DNA of 64,000 bases from Mycolicibacterium flavescens. Its GTDB lineage: Bacteria; Actinomycetota; Actinomycetes; Mycobacteriales; Mycobacteriaceae. The stretch lies in contig NZ_MIHA01000010.1 in the NCBI RefSeq assembly GCF_001722335.1, positions 1 through 64,000 of the forward strand. Reading direction: 5' to 3'. A program made the position numbers and the translations under genes. The notes under the pieces were generated by a model, which was not told the DNA's origin, made no database searches, and saw only the letters and a list, made by a program, of their open reading frames with translations. Below are positions 1-9,105 of the stretch, one piece after another. Each line of letters opens with the position of its first letter. Position 1 is the stretch's first letter.

Positions 1-193
1 GGCCCGGTGAGGACAGCGGCCGGCGCGAGCGCTCCTCGAGACCGGCCAGGCCCTCCTGGCTGAAGCGGCTGCGCCACTTGTAAAACGTCTGCCTACTGAT
101 CCGATGATCGCGGCAAAACTGCGACACATTGTCGATCTGTCCAGCCGCCGCCGTCGCGATACGAAGATCCATCGCCGCCACCTTCTGAGCCAT
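1..193 (-). CDS. IS481-type transposase, N-terminal part (cut by window edge)
   Basis: Read leftward from ATG at 193, the first 64 residues form a helix-turn-helix. The motif SQFCRDHRISRQTFYKWRSR is followed by a basic linker GLAGLEERSRRP. This is the usual start of IS481/IS3-like transposases, whose rve integrase core would lie beyond the left edge. The protein would bind the element ends and catalyse transposition. Whether the full gene is intact cannot be seen. The flanking repeats at 224-264 fit an element end. Confidence 0.8.
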   Translation of the reverse strand, partial: MAQKVAAMDLRIATAAAGQIDNVSQFCRDHRISRQTFYKWRSRFSQEGLAGLEERSRRPLSSPG

Positions 194-223
194 GGATCAT
201 CTTGCCCAGGCCCCTACTCAGGT

Positions 224-264
224 GTCAGCGATGTCCCGAGACATACACCTGTCAGCGATGTCCC
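224..264. repeat. Direct repeat pair at the presumed IS481 element end
   Basis: The 14-mer GTCAGCGATGTCCC occurs at 224-237 and again at 251-264, 27 bp apart, just upstream of the transposase start. Read toward the transposase it is GGGACATCGCTGAC, a sequence type common at the ends of mycobacterial IS481 elements (recalled, not checked). The element boundary probably lies near 264-280. Confidence 0.5.
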
Positions 265-308
265 CAAACACGACATGGCGGTGAGCGCGCCTGACTACGC
301 CGAAATCG

Positions 309-1148
309 CTAACGGTAGGCGGTGATCCGCGCGACGAGCGCGGGTCGTCCGTCGTCGCCGATCGCCTGGGCGTCGGCGACGGCGGTGCCGCGACCCACCC
401 GCAGCGGTGTCGCTTCGTAGCGCGAGGTTTCACCGGCCGGGAAGGGTCGCAGGAAGTTCACCCGCACCGACGCAGTGCGCATCGGCACGTCCCCGGTGTT
501 GACCGCCGCCGAGGCCGCGAGTTCCAAACCGGCCGAGGCGATTCCGCCGTTGACGATGCCGACGGCGTTGTTCAGGAACGGGTCGGCGTGCTGGCGCAGC
601 ACCCGGACGTCGTCGGTGGCCGGCATCGGCTCGACGGCCATCAGCTCCGCCAGCGTCGTGTGTTCGTGCCGGTTCAGTGTTTCCGCCGGTTCACTCAGGT
701 CGACCGTCTCCGGCTGCAGGAAGTAGGAGCGCACGGTGCCGCCGCCGATGACGACCCCGTCGCACGACAGCGTGTACACCGACAGCGACGATCCGGCGTC
801 GCGGGGCCCCAGCGGACGGCCGGCCGCGACCACCGGCGGTGCGCCGTGCGCGGTAGCCATTCCGCAGCCCTCCGGGCTCAGCTCGACGGTCAATTCGGTG
901 GTCACGGTCCACTCGTCACCCTGGTGGCGGAAGTGGTTCGACATACCGCTGACCGCGTCGGCGAGCAGCCCGAGCGGGGCAATCGTCGGCTGGCCCGTGA
1001 ATGGGTTACGCATGCCCGCCAGCGGCATCGACATCTCCACGACGGCCGACTGCTGGTCGGCCACCAACACCTCGATGCCGAACCGGCGCAACAGATGAAG
1101 CGGCGTCTCGATGTCTTGAGACGGCCCCCGGCTCACGTCCGCCGTCAT
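309..1148 (-). CDS. PaaI-like double hotdog acyl-CoA thioesterase
   Basis: This 279-residue protein holds two hotdog folds in tandem. The first half has NPFTGQPTIAPLGLLADAVS (about 47-66) and the second has FLNNAVGIVNGGIASAGLEL, the usual position of the PaaI/thioesterase central helix. Such proteins hydrolyse acyl-CoA thioesters in the cytoplasm. The ATG at 1148 overlaps the stop of the upstream FadR-type gene by 4 bp, so the two are one operon. The substrate is unknown. It is the last gene before the IS481 end. Confidence 0.75.
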   Translation of the reverse strand: MTADVSRGPSQDIETPLHLLRRFGIEVLVADQQSAVVEMSMPLAGMRNPFTGQPTIAPLGLLADAVSGMSNHFRHQGDEWTVTTELTVELSPEGCGMATAHGAPPVVAAGRPLGPRDAGSSLSVYTLSCDGVVIGGGTVRSYFLQPETVDLSEPAETLNRHEHTTLAELMAVEPMPATDDVRVLRQHADPFLNNAVGIVNGGIASAGLELAASAAVNTGDVPMRTASVRVNFLRPFPAGETSRYEATPLRVGRGTAVADAQAIGDDGRPALVARITAYR

Positions 1149-1885
1149 TCGAGAAGATCGACCACAGTGGACATCTCGGCGCCGGTGAGCACGAACTCCT
1201 CGGCCTTCTGCAGATGCCGCTGCCAGAGATCGGCTGCCTTGTCGGCCTCGCCGGCCTTGATGTGGTCGAGGACCATGCGGTGGGTCTTCGCCGAACGCCG
1301 CACGGCCTGCTCGGCGCGGGCGCCCTCGGTGGGCTGCAACGACCGGTTCGCCTTCTCGACGATGTGGTGCAGCATGTCCGTGACGATCTGCAGGGTCTTG
1401 TTGCCCGACAGGCGGGCGATCGCGGCGTGGAAATCGGTCAGCTGGTCGACGGTGTCGCTGCCGGGCTCCAGCTGCGCCTCGGTCTCGACGACCTTCTCCA
1501 GTTCGGCGATGACCGCGGGGTCGCGCTCCTCGGCCAGCCGTCGCACCATCGGCGTCTCGAGCGCCATCCTGGCCTCGTAGACGTCCTTGACCGTGACGCC
1601 CTCGTACTCGAGGATCAGCCCCGCGTAGCGCGCGAGCGTCTCACGCCGCGGCCGGGTGACCCGGGCGCCGCCGCGCACACCGCGCTGGACGACGATCAGC
1701 GATTCGGACTCCAGAACGCGAAACGCCTCGCGCAGCGTCGGGCGTGACACGCCGAATCGTTCCATGAGTTCGGACTCCGGCGGCAGCATCGTCCCTTCGG
1801 CGATCTCACCGCGGATGAACATGCGGCGGAGCACAGTGGCCACCCGGTCCGCCATCTTCGGCTCGCGAAGGCTGGTGACCTCCAT
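1145..1885 (-). CDS. FadR-type GntR regulator (FCD domain)
   Basis: The protein has 246 residues. Its N-terminal winged helix-turn-helix (about 10-75) contains PPESELMERFGVSRPTLREA. It is followed by an all-helical FCD ligand domain with the metal-site type motifs DFHAAIARLSGN and HRMVLDHI. Such regulators respond to acyl-CoA or organic acids. I chose ATG 1885 over the in-frame GTG at 1897 because GGAGG sits 5 nt before it. It leads the thioesterase gene and lies beside a leftward acyl-CoA dehydrogenase operon, its plausible target. Confidence 0.85.
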   Translation of the reverse strand: MEVTSLREPKMADRVATVLRRMFIRGEIAEGTMLPPESELMERFGVSRPTLREAFRVLESESLIVVQRGVRGGARVTRPRRETLARYAGLILEYEGVTVKDVYEARMALETPMVRRLAEERDPAVIAELEKVVETEAQLEPGSDTVDQLTDFHAAIARLSGNKTLQIVTDMLHHIVEKANRSLQPTEGARAEQAVRRSAKTHRMVLDHIKAGEADKAADLWQRHLQKAEEFVLTGAEMSTVVDLLE

Positions 1886-1942
1886 ATCGTCCTCCACCGG
1901 TATTCGGAATCAACTAACTATTTCTCAGGTTAACCGACGTGC

Positions 1943-1953
1943 GTTGAGTCAAC
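1943..1953. promoter_or_regulatory. Short dyad upstream of the FadR-type gene
   Basis: GTTGA-G-TCAAC is an 11-bp dyad in the 100-bp gap between the regulator start (1885) and the acyl-CoA dehydrogenase stop (1986). GntR regulators often bind short dyads like this one near their own promoter. The assignment is inference. Confidence 0.3.
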
Positions 1954-1985
1954 ACCTGTACGCGCCCGCACAGTGAGCAAGCTCA

Positions 1986-3128
1986 TCAGTAGCCCATCGC
2001 TCGTCCCATCAGGTCTTTCATGATCTCGGTGGTGCCGGCGTACAGGCGCTGCACCCGCGAGTCGCGCCACAGTCGGGCCACCTCGTACTCGTTGATGTAG
2101 CCGTAGCCGCCGTGAAGTTGCAGGCAGCGGTCGATGATCTCCCACTGCACCTCCGACGTCCACCATTTGAGGCCGGCGGCGTCGGCATCCGACAGCGTGC
2201 CCTCGTTCACCGCGAGCACACACTGGTCCAGATAGGTCTGCGCGGCGTCGAGTTTGACCTGCATCTCGGCGATGAAATGCCGGTTGACCTGGAACTTGCC
2301 GATCGGCTGCCCGAACGCGGTGCGCTCCAACGCATACGCCTTGGTCAGGTCGAGCGCCCGCCGCGCGGCCGGCAGCGCGTAGCAGGCCACGCCGACCCGC
2401 TCGAACGGCAGGTTCGACACCAGATGGTAGAAGCCCCGGTTGAGCTCGCCGACGAGGTTCTCCTTGGGCACCTTGACGTCCTCGAAGAACAGTTCGGCGG
2501 TGTCGGCGGAGAACTGGCCGATCTTGTCGAGCTTGCGGCCGCGGGTGAAACCCTCCATGCCGTCCTCGATCATCAGCAGGCTGATGCCTTTTCGGCCGGC
2601 CGCCGGGTCGGTCTTGACCGCGGTCAGCACCAACTTGGACAGCAGGCCGTTGCTGATGAAGGTCTTCTGCCCGTTGACCACCCAGTGGTCGCCCTCGTCA
2701 CGCGCGGTGGTCTTGATGCCGGCCAGGTCCGAACCCGCGGCGGGTTCCGACATCGCGATCGAACCGATGTATTCGCCGGAGATGAACTTCGGCAGCCACC
2801 GTTCCTTCTGCTCCTCGGTGGTCAGGTGGTTCATGTACGGCATCAGGATGTCGTTCTGCACACCGAGGCCGATGCCGACCGAACCGGTCATGAACAACTC
2901 TTCGGAGATGATCTGGTTGAACCGGAAGTCCTTGACTCCCAAGCCGCCGTACTTCTCGTCGAATTCCCAGCCGATCAGGCCGTGCTCGCCTGCGGCCAGC
3001 CACGCCTCGCGACTGACTTTGCCGTCGCGCTCCCACTTTTCGACGTTGGGCACACAGTGGCGTTCGAAGAACTCTCGCGCGGTGGCGCGGAAGTCGTCGT
3101 GTACTTCTTCGAAGATGTTGCGGCGCAT
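1986..3128 (-). CDS. Acyl-CoA dehydrogenase
   Basis: This 380-residue flavoenzyme oxidises acyl-CoA to 2-enoyl-CoA. It shows IAMSEPAAGSDLAG (about 124-137), NGQKTFISNG, the FAD-contacting RTAFGQPIGKFQ and the C-terminal QLHGGYGYINEY and YAGTTEIMK. The Glu of the medium-chain YEGT motif is Ala here. The likely base is Glu243 in PFERVG, as in the isovaleryl-CoA type. ATG 3128 follows the stop of the upstream dehydrogenase gene by 8 bp. It is the third gene of a leftward operon starting at 5322. Confidence 0.9.
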   Translation of the reverse strand: MRRNIFEEVHDDFRATAREFFERHCVPNVEKWERDGKVSREAWLAAGEHGLIGWEFDEKYGGLGVKDFRFNQIISEELFMTGSVGIGLGVQNDILMPYMNHLTTEEQKERWLPKFISGEYIGSIAMSEPAAGSDLAGIKTTARDEGDHWVVNGQKTFISNGLLSKLVLTAVKTDPAAGRKGISLLMIEDGMEGFTRGRKLDKIGQFSADTAELFFEDVKVPKENLVGELNRGFYHLVSNLPFERVGVACYALPAARRALDLTKAYALERTAFGQPIGKFQVNRHFIAEMQVKLDAAQTYLDQCVLAVNEGTLSDADAAGLKWWTSEVQWEIIDRCLQLHGGYGYINEYEVARLWRDSRVQRLYAGTTEIMKDLMGRAMGY

Positions 3129-3136
3129 GAATGTCC

Positions 3137-4123
3137 TCAGTCCAGGTTGATGATTGCCGGTAGCGCGCGGCCAGGCGCGTAGATGTCGAAGAGCCGGTCG
3201 GCGAGCGCCGACTCCAGCTGAAGGTAGGAACCGCACAGTGCGTCGATCTGGAAGCCACGCCTGACGTACCGGTGCAGATCGTGCTCGGCGGTCAGGCCCA
3301 CCGCGCCGCACACCTGCAGGACCGCGTCGGCGACCGCGCGGTGTGCGCGCCCGGCGGCGACCTTCGCGGTCTGGGCCGACAGCACACCGCCGTAGCGCCA
3401 CGAGTCGTCGAGCAACGCGCGGGCGCCTTCCAGTTTGGCGGCGGCCGCCGCGAGTGCGTGCCGGGGCGACTGTAGAGCGCCGATCGGCGAACCGAATTGC
3501 ACTCGGACACTGACGTGTTCGACCGCGATCTGCAGTGCCCGGTCGGCCAGCGCGACAAGTTCGGTGGCCAGTGAGCGGTGCGCGGCGGCGATCGCGCGGC
3601 CCCACTCCGTGGACGCGTCGACGAGCTCGCCGTCGGTGGCGCCTTCGACCCGGGTCCAGATGACCGAGCTGTCGAATGTGTCGAGCCGTTCGCCGCGCAG
3701 CTGGTCGGATTCGACGACCGTCACCGACACCGTGCCCATCGCCCCCGAGACCGGGACCGCGACGCGGCCGCGCAGCGGGCCGAGCACGATGCCCTTGACC
3801 TGGCCCTCGTTGGAGCTGGGCCCCGAACCCTGCGCAAACCCGGGTAGGACGACGCAGTCGACGGGGGAGTCCAGCAGCGACGCCAGCTCGGCCAGCATGA
3901 CCCGGTCCAGCGCGTCGGTCAGCGCCAGCGAGCGGCCCTGGGCGCGGAACAGCACCGCGCACGCCTCGACCGGGTACTCGGCCTCGATCTCGGCCCAGCC
4001 CAGGTCGGCCAGCAGCGGCTCGATGACGACGTGGTCCTGCTTGTTCGCGATCTCGTCGAACAGCCGGAACACCGCCTCCTCGACCATCGGCCACGACTCG
4101 TCGGGTTCGTGCCGCGGGGTCAT
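3137..4123 (-). CDS. Acyl-CoA dehydrogenase-like protein, probable partner subunit
   Basis: This protein has 328 residues, shorter than a normal FadE, and lacks a clear SEPxAGSD motif and a C-terminal catalytic segment. It keeps VQFGSPIGALQSPRH, the helix that lends an Arg to the partner flavin. ATG 4123 overlaps the upstream dehydrogenase stop (ATGA). Mycobacterial steroid enzymes of the ChsE type are heterotetramers built from a long and a short subunit encoded side by side. By that analogy it pairs with the 4120-5322 product. Confidence 0.75.
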   Translation of the reverse strand: MTPRHEPDESWPMVEEAVFRLFDEIANKQDHVVIEPLLADLGWAEIEAEYPVEACAVLFRAQGRSLALTDALDRVMLAELASLLDSPVDCVVLPGFAQGSGPSSNEGQVKGIVLGPLRGRVAVPVSGAMGTVSVTVVESDQLRGERLDTFDSSVIWTRVEGATDGELVDASTEWGRAIAAAHRSLATELVALADRALQIAVEHVSVRVQFGSPIGALQSPRHALAAAAAKLEGARALLDDSWRYGGVLSAQTAKVAAGRAHRAVADAVLQVCGAVGLTAEHDLHRYVRRGFQIDALCGSYLQLESALADRLFDIYAPGRALPAIINLD

Positions 4124-5322
4124 GACGCGCGCCTTTCCTTCGGCAGGCCCAGTATGTGGTCGGCGATGATGCCGCGCTGCACCTCGGCGGTGCCGCCCAT
4201 GATCGTGGCGGCCCGCGAGTACCACCACTCGGCGCGTGCGGTGTCGAGTTCGGCGGCCTCGGCGCCGGCGGCGTTGACCATCATGTGGTCGCGCGCCACG
4301 TCGAGGATCAGGTCGTTGACCGCGCGTTCGGCCTCGCTGCACAGGAGTTTGTCGATGCTGCTCTCCGGGCCGACCGCTTCCCCGGCCGCCAGTTTGCGAA
4401 CGGTGGTGGCGGCGCGCGCCTGCGCGGTGATGACGTCGACGTACACGCGGGCGAACCGTTCCCGCGCGGCCTGCCCGACGGCGCGGTCCACCATGTACTG
4501 GCGTAGCCGGCCCAGCTCCATCAACACCTTGTTCAGTGCTGCGTAGCCGTACATGCCGCGCTCGTACTGCATCAGGAACATGGTCACGGCCCAGCCGCCG
4601 CCGACCTCGCCCACCAGACGGTTCGCGGGCACGCGCACGTCGTCGAAGAACACCTCGGCCAGTTCGCGACGCCCGCTGGCCAGCGCGATCGGGCGCACGG
4701 TGAGGCCGGGTGCGTCGGTGTCGATCAGCAGCATCGACAGGCCGCGGTGCCTGCTCTCCGGGGTTCCGGTGCGCACCAGCACACAGAGTCGTTTGGCCGT
4801 GCCGCCCTGGCTGGTCCAGATCTTCTGCCCGTTGACCACGAAGCCGTCGCCGTCTTCGGTGGCGCGGGTGCGCAGCGACGCCAGGTCGCTGCCGGAATCG
4901 GGTTCGGAGAAGCCCTGCCCCCACCACTCGGACCCGTTCAGATAGTTCGGCAGGTACTCGCCGGCCAGGTGCGGGGCGAACTTGAGGGTCGCGGGCGCCA
5001 TCACCTCCAGCGTCCAGGCCTGGGCGGGGATCGGCAGCATCGCCTGGCCGAGCTCCTCGTAGAGCACCGCGCGGTGGATCTCGGTGCCGCCCAGCCCGCC
5101 GACCACCTCCGGCCAGCCGTAGCGGATCCAGTTGTCGGCGTGCAGTCGCGCCATCACGGTGGCGTCGTGCGCGAGCCCCTCCTCGGCGGACGGGAACGCC
5201 GCGGAGCGCCATGCGTCGGCGCAGTCGAGGCGCCGCAGATACTGCCGGAAATCCTGGCGGAACGCGGCGACATCGGACACGTAGTCGCTACTGTTCGGGG
5301 CGGGGTCGCTGGGCGCCGACAA
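4120..5322 (-). CDS. Acyl-CoA dehydrogenase, large subunit type
   Basis: This 400-residue protein has all acyl-CoA dehydrogenase domains. GFSEPDSGSDLASLR is followed by NGQKIWTSQGG, MQYERGMYGYAAL (probable catalytic Glu) and the C-terminal IMGGTAEVQRGIIADHILGL. The start is TTG at 5322, with AAGGGGG about 10 nt upstream and no better codon near. It leads a three-gene leftward operon of dehydrogenases. It is divergent from the aldehyde dehydrogenase operon across a 114-bp AT-richer gap. Its likely partner is the short protein encoded at 3137-4123. Confidence 0.88.
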   Translation of the reverse strand: MSAPSDPAPNSSDYVSDVAAFRQDFRQYLRRLDCADAWRSAAFPSAEEGLAHDATVMARLHADNWIRYGWPEVVGGLGGTEIHRAVLYEELGQAMLPIPAQAWTLEVMAPATLKFAPHLAGEYLPNYLNGSEWWGQGFSEPDSGSDLASLRTRATEDGDGFVVNGQKIWTSQGGTAKRLCVLVRTGTPESRHRGLSMLLIDTDAPGLTVRPIALASGRRELAEVFFDDVRVPANRLVGEVGGGWAVTMFLMQYERGMYGYAALNKVLMELGRLRQYMVDRAVGQAARERFARVYVDVITAQARAATTVRKLAAGEAVGPESSIDKLLCSEAERAVNDLILDVARDHMMVNAAGAEAAELDTARAEWWYSRAATIMGGTAEVQRGIIADHILGLPKERRAS

Positions 5323-5436
5323 TGTGCGCCACCCCCTTCTTCGATCTTCGGTTCGGCCTGCGGCGCGAATCAGCTAAACAATTATCTATAAGAGGTACAC
5401 TAACGCGCGACGACAGTCCAGCGAGAAGGAGCGCCA

Positions 5437-6942
5437 ATGACGGCTTCGCCAGTCGATGCCAGCACCGTCCAGTTCAACCCGGAGACCCGCCTCTACATCG
5501 ACGGTGAACTGCGTGATTCGGCGACCGGGAGGACGGTCGACAACATCAACCCGGCGACCGAGGAGGTGCTGGGTACCGCGACCGACGCCGGTGCCGACGA
5601 CATGGAGCAGGCCATCGCCGCCGCGCGCCGCGCGTTCGACACCACCGACTGGGCGACCAACCACGAGTTCCGCCAGCACTGCCTGATGCAGCTGCACAAC
5701 GCGCTGCAGGAGGAGAAGGAGGACATCCGCGCCGAGTTGATCGCCGAGGTCGGCTCGACGGTGGGCATGACCTTCATCGCGCAGATGGAGTGGCCGCTGG
5801 CGGACGCGGTGAAGTGGCCGGCCGAGTACATCTCGAAGTTCCCGTGGGAGCGGATGCTCGACCAGGACGCCAAGATGGGCGTCCCGTACAACCGGGTCGT
5901 GGTCAAAGAGCCGATGGGAGTGGTCGGCGCGATCACCCCGTGGAACTTCCCGTTCGAGATCATCAGCAACAAGATGGGCCAGATCCTGGCCACCGGCAAC
6001 ACCATGGTGCTCAAGCCCGCGATGGAGACGCCGTGGAGCGCGCTGCGCTGGGGCCGGATCATCGCCGAGAAGACCGACATCCCCGCCGGTGTGGTGAACA
6101 TCGTCCCGACGTCGGACAACGACATCGCCCAGATGCTGGCCACCGACCCGCGCATCGACATGGTGTCGTTCACCGGGTCGACGGCGGTCGGCAAGCTGAT
6201 CCAGCGGCTGTCGGGCGACACGATGAAGCGCAACATGCTCGAACTCGGCGGCAAATCCGCGTATCTGCTGCTCGAAGACGCCGACCTGGAGACGGCGCTG
6301 CCCGGTTGTATGGGCGCGCTGATGCATTCCGGCCAGGGCTGCGCGTTGACCACCCGGATGCTGGTGCCGCGTGCGCTGTACGACCAGGCCGTCGAGGTGG
6401 CGACCGCCACCTTCGGTGCCCTGTCCGTCGGCGACCCCGCCGATCCCAACACGTTCTGCGGACCGCTGGTGTCGGCCAAACAGCGTGAACGAGTGCTGAA
6501 CTACATCGAGATCGCCAAGCGCGACGGCGGCCGGGTGACCGTCGGCGGCGGCGTCCCCGAGGGACTGGACCGCGGCTACTTCGTGGCGCCCACCGTCGTC
6601 GCCGACGTCGAACCGGACCACACGATCTTCCAGGAGGAGATCTTCGGGCCGGTGCTGTCGATCACCCCGTACGACGGCGGCGACGACGGGGCCGTCGAAT
6701 TCGCCAACAACTCGCAGTACGGTCTGGCCGGCACGGTGCTGGGCTCCAACGAACGTGCCATGGCCGTCGCCCGGCGCATCCGCACCGGGTCGGTGTGTGT
6801 CAACAGTGCCATCTTCTACGGCGCCGACGCCCCGTTCGGCGGGTACAAGATGAGTGGCATCGGACGCCAGAACGGGCACGAGGGCTTCGAACAGTACCTG
6901 CAGACCAAAACGATCGCCTACCCCTTGGAGTCAGCACAGTGA
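5437..6942 (+). CDS. NAD(P)-dependent aldehyde dehydrogenase
   Basis: The 501-residue protein has the family signatures in order: GAITPWNFPFEI, FTGSTAVGKLI, MLELGGKSA with the general base Glu, and SGQGCALTTR with the catalytic Cys near residue 300. EEIFGPVLSI and the C-terminal PFGGYKMSGIGRQNG complete the fold. It oxidises an aldehyde to an acid. ATG 5437 has GAAGGAG upstream. It heads a tight operon with a CoA-transferase (4-bp overlap) and a VOC protein. Confidence 0.92.
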   Translation: MTASPVDASTVQFNPETRLYIDGELRDSATGRTVDNINPATEEVLGTATDAGADDMEQAIAAARRAFDTTDWATNHEFRQHCLMQLHNALQEEKEDIRAELIAEVGSTVGMTFIAQMEWPLADAVKWPAEYISKFPWERMLDQDAKMGVPYNRVVVKEPMGVVGAITPWNFPFEIISNKMGQILATGNTMVLKPAMETPWSALRWGRIIAEKTDIPAGVVNIVPTSDNDIAQMLATDPRIDMVSFTGSTAVGKLIQRLSGDTMKRNMLELGGKSAYLLLEDADLETALPGCMGALMHSGQGCALTTRMLVPRALYDQAVEVATATFGALSVGDPADPNTFCGPLVSAKQRERVLNYIEIAKRDGGRVTVGGGVPEGLDRGYFVAPTVVADVEPDHTIFQEEIFGPVLSITPYDGGDDGAVEFANNSQYGLAGTVLGSNERAMAVARRIRTGSVCVNSAIFYGADAPFGGYKMSGIGRQNGHEGFEQYLQTKTIAYPLESAQ

Positions 6943-8150
6943 CCGACATTCTCGAAGGCGTCCGGGTAATCGAGATCGCCGCATGGACTTTCGTGCCCGC
7001 GGCCGGTGCCGTGCTGGCCGACTGGGGCGCCGACGTCATCAAGGTCGAGCACCCCGAAACCGGCGATCCGCAACGCGGACTGGTGAGTTCGGGGATCGTC
7101 GCCGGTGCGGGCGGGGTGAACCACTTCATCGAACAGCCGAACCGGGGCAAGCGCAGCATCGGTCTTGACACGTCGACCCCGGAGGGTCTCGAGGTGTTGA
7201 TGAAGCTCGTCGAGACCGCCGACGTGTTCCTGACCAACCTGCTGCCCGACTCGCGGCAGCGCATGGGGATCGACGTCGAACAGGTGCGCGCGCGCAACCC
7301 GAAGATCATCTACGCGCGCGGGCACGGGTACGGAACCAAGGGCGATCTCGCGACGCAGGGCGGCTTCGACCTCGCGGCGTACTGGTCGCGTGGCGGCATC
7401 GGTGAGGCGTACGCCGCCGGCGACGGCTCGTATCCGCCGATCCAACGGCCGGCGTTCGGAGATGTCTACGGCGGCTTGACAATCGCCTCCGGCATCGCCG
7501 GTGCGTTGTTCAAGCGCGAACGCACCGGCGAGCCGTCGGTGGTCGACGTGTCGCTGCTCGGTGCGGCGATCTGGCAGCTGGGTCTGGACGTGGTGGGCGC
7601 CGGGGTTACCGGAGTCGACATTCCGAAGTTCCACCTGCCGGAGATGCCGAACCCGGTGGCCAGCATGTACCAGACGCGCGACGGTCGCCACATCGCGTTC
7701 GTGCTGTTGCAGGCCGACCGTTTCTGGGCCGACTTCTGCACCCGGATCGACCGCACCGACCTGATCGACGACGAGCGGTTCGCCAACGCGATGGTGCGTT
7801 TCGAGAACCGTGCCGAGTGCATCGTCGAACTGCGTAAGACGATCGGCTCGCAGGATCTTGCGCACTGGGAGAAGGCGTTCGAGGGTTTCGACGGGGTGTG
7901 GGACGTGATGCGCACCGCCCGCGAGATCCACGACGACCCGCAGGCGATCGCCAACGGGTACCTGCCGCGCACCACCGATGCCAACGGCAACGAGTTCGCG
8001 CTGGCGGCCAGTCCCGTGCAGTTCGACGAGACCCCGCTGTCGCTGCGGTGCGCGCCGGGACACGGTGAGCACACCGACGAGCTTCTCGCCGAACTCGGGT
8101 ACGACGAGGAAGGCATCATCGACCTCAAGATCAAATCGGTTGCGCTGTAG
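6939..8150 (+). CDS. CaiB/BaiF family acyl-CoA transferase
   Basis: The protein has 403 residues from GTG 6939, which overlaps the aldehyde dehydrogenase stop. The class III CoA-transferase start LEGVRVIEIAAWTFVPAAG is followed by LADWGADVIKVEHP. The nucleophilic Asp should be Asp144 in GGFDLAAYW. Such enzymes move CoA from a donor thioester to a carboxylate. An acid made by the preceding aldehyde dehydrogenase is a sensible acceptor, though that is inference. Confidence 0.9.
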   Translation: MTDILEGVRVIEIAAWTFVPAAGAVLADWGADVIKVEHPETGDPQRGLVSSGIVAGAGGVNHFIEQPNRGKRSIGLDTSTPEGLEVLMKLVETADVFLTNLLPDSRQRMGIDVEQVRARNPKIIYARGHGYGTKGDLATQGGFDLAAYWSRGGIGEAYAAGDGSYPPIQRPAFGDVYGGLTIASGIAGALFKRERTGEPSVVDVSLLGAAIWQLGLDVVGAGVTGVDIPKFHLPEMPNPVASMYQTRDGRHIAFVLLQADRFWADFCTRIDRTDLIDDERFANAMVRFENRAECIVELRKTIGSQDLAHWEKAFEGFDGVWDVMRTAREIHDDPQAIANGYLPRTTDANGNEFALAASPVQFDETPLSLRCAPGHGEHTDELLAELGYDEEGIIDLKIKSVAL

Positions 8151-9100
8151 TGGCTTCTGACGATCTCGCACGGCGGTTTCTGCACGTCAACCTGAACTGC
8201 ACGTCGCTCGACGCGACCGAGAAGCTGTATGCCGGGGCGCTCGGGCTGTCGGCGCGGATGCGGACGGATCCGTCGGTGGCGACCAACGGCGCGATTCTGG
8301 GCATTGACGACGAAACCTATTGCGAGACAGCATTTCTCTACGATTCCCGCGGCGCCCGCGACGGCTGCGCGCTGGAGGCGATCGAGTATCAGAAGCCGGA
8401 GCTTCTGCGGGACAACCGGGTTGAGCCGACGCGGCCCGGTATCCGGTCGGCGCTGATGTGGGTGGCCGACCTCGACGCCGCCGCTGCCGCGCTGCGGGAT
8501 GCCGGAGCGACGGTGGGCGACCCGGTGGACGGGTTGATCTCCGGCACCAAGTCGGTGCTGGCGATCGACGGGGACGGTGTGATCGTCGAGTTGGCCCAGG
8601 CGCCAGGTGATGTCGATGCGTCCAAGGGTGCGTTGTTCGGTGGGATCCGGATCGCGGCCATCAACGCGGTGGCCACGGCCGAGTTCCTGACCGCGATCGG
8701 TTTCGTGCAGGTCTCGGCGCCGGCACTGATGCCGGTCACCGGGCAGCAACTGGCGCCGGACGCGACGGACGAGGCGGTCGAATGCACGGTCGCGCGGTTC
8801 GCGCTACCCGAGGACGCCGACCGGTTCACCGTTTCGGTGGTCTCGCATCCGGCAACTGCGGGACAGGACCCTGTGCCGTGGGGCGGCAACCGCCAGGGGC
8901 TTTACCGCTGCGCCTTGCGCGTCGAGAGTGTCGAGAAGGCGCTTGCCGCCACGCCGGGTTCGGTCGAACGGTGCGGCGATCCGGTGTGGTGCCCGCTGCC
9001 GGGCACCAAGATCGACGGGTTGTACATCGCGTTCCTGCGCTCGCCGGACGGGGTGGTGTTCGAGTTCGTCGAGCGCCCGCTGAAGTTCTTCTCGCGCTAG
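8150..9100 (+). CDS. Two-domain VOC (glyoxalase/extradiol-like) protein
   Basis: This 316-residue protein has two vicinal-oxygen-chelate modules. The first has RFLHVNLNCTSLDATEKLYAG then LWVADLDAAAAAL-type strands. The second starts at about GALFGGIRIAAINAVATAEF and ends in SPDGVVFEFVERP. Metal-binding His/Glu are only partly recognisable (His12 and the C-terminal Glu). The GTG start at 8150 overlaps the CoA-transferase stop by one base. It closes the operon before a strong hairpin. Its substrate is unknown. Confidence 0.75.
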   Translation: MASDDLARRFLHVNLNCTSLDATEKLYAGALGLSARMRTDPSVATNGAILGIDDETYCETAFLYDSRGARDGCALEAIEYQKPELLRDNRVEPTRPGIRSALMWVADLDAAAAALRDAGATVGDPVDGLISGTKSVLAIDGDGVIVELAQAPGDVDASKGALFGGIRIAAINAVATAEFLTAIGFVQVSAPALMPVTGQQLAPDATDEAVECTVARFALPEDADRFTVSVVSHPATAGQDPVPWGGNRQGLYRCALRVESVEKALAATPGSVERCGDPVWCPLPGTKIDGLYIAFLRSPDGVVFEFVERPLKFFSR

Positions 9101-9105
9101 TAGGC

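Noticed and set aside
1986..4094. A 702-residue open frame on the minus strand covering two dehydrogenase genes
   Set aside because: Only the part from 3128 leftward is family-like; the rest is Arg-rich antisense or out-of-frame sequence of the next gene.
5386..6879. A 497-residue minus-strand ORF opposite the aldehyde dehydrogenase
   Set aside because: It is antisense to a clearly coding gene, with His/Arg/Gly-rich composition typical of shadow frames.
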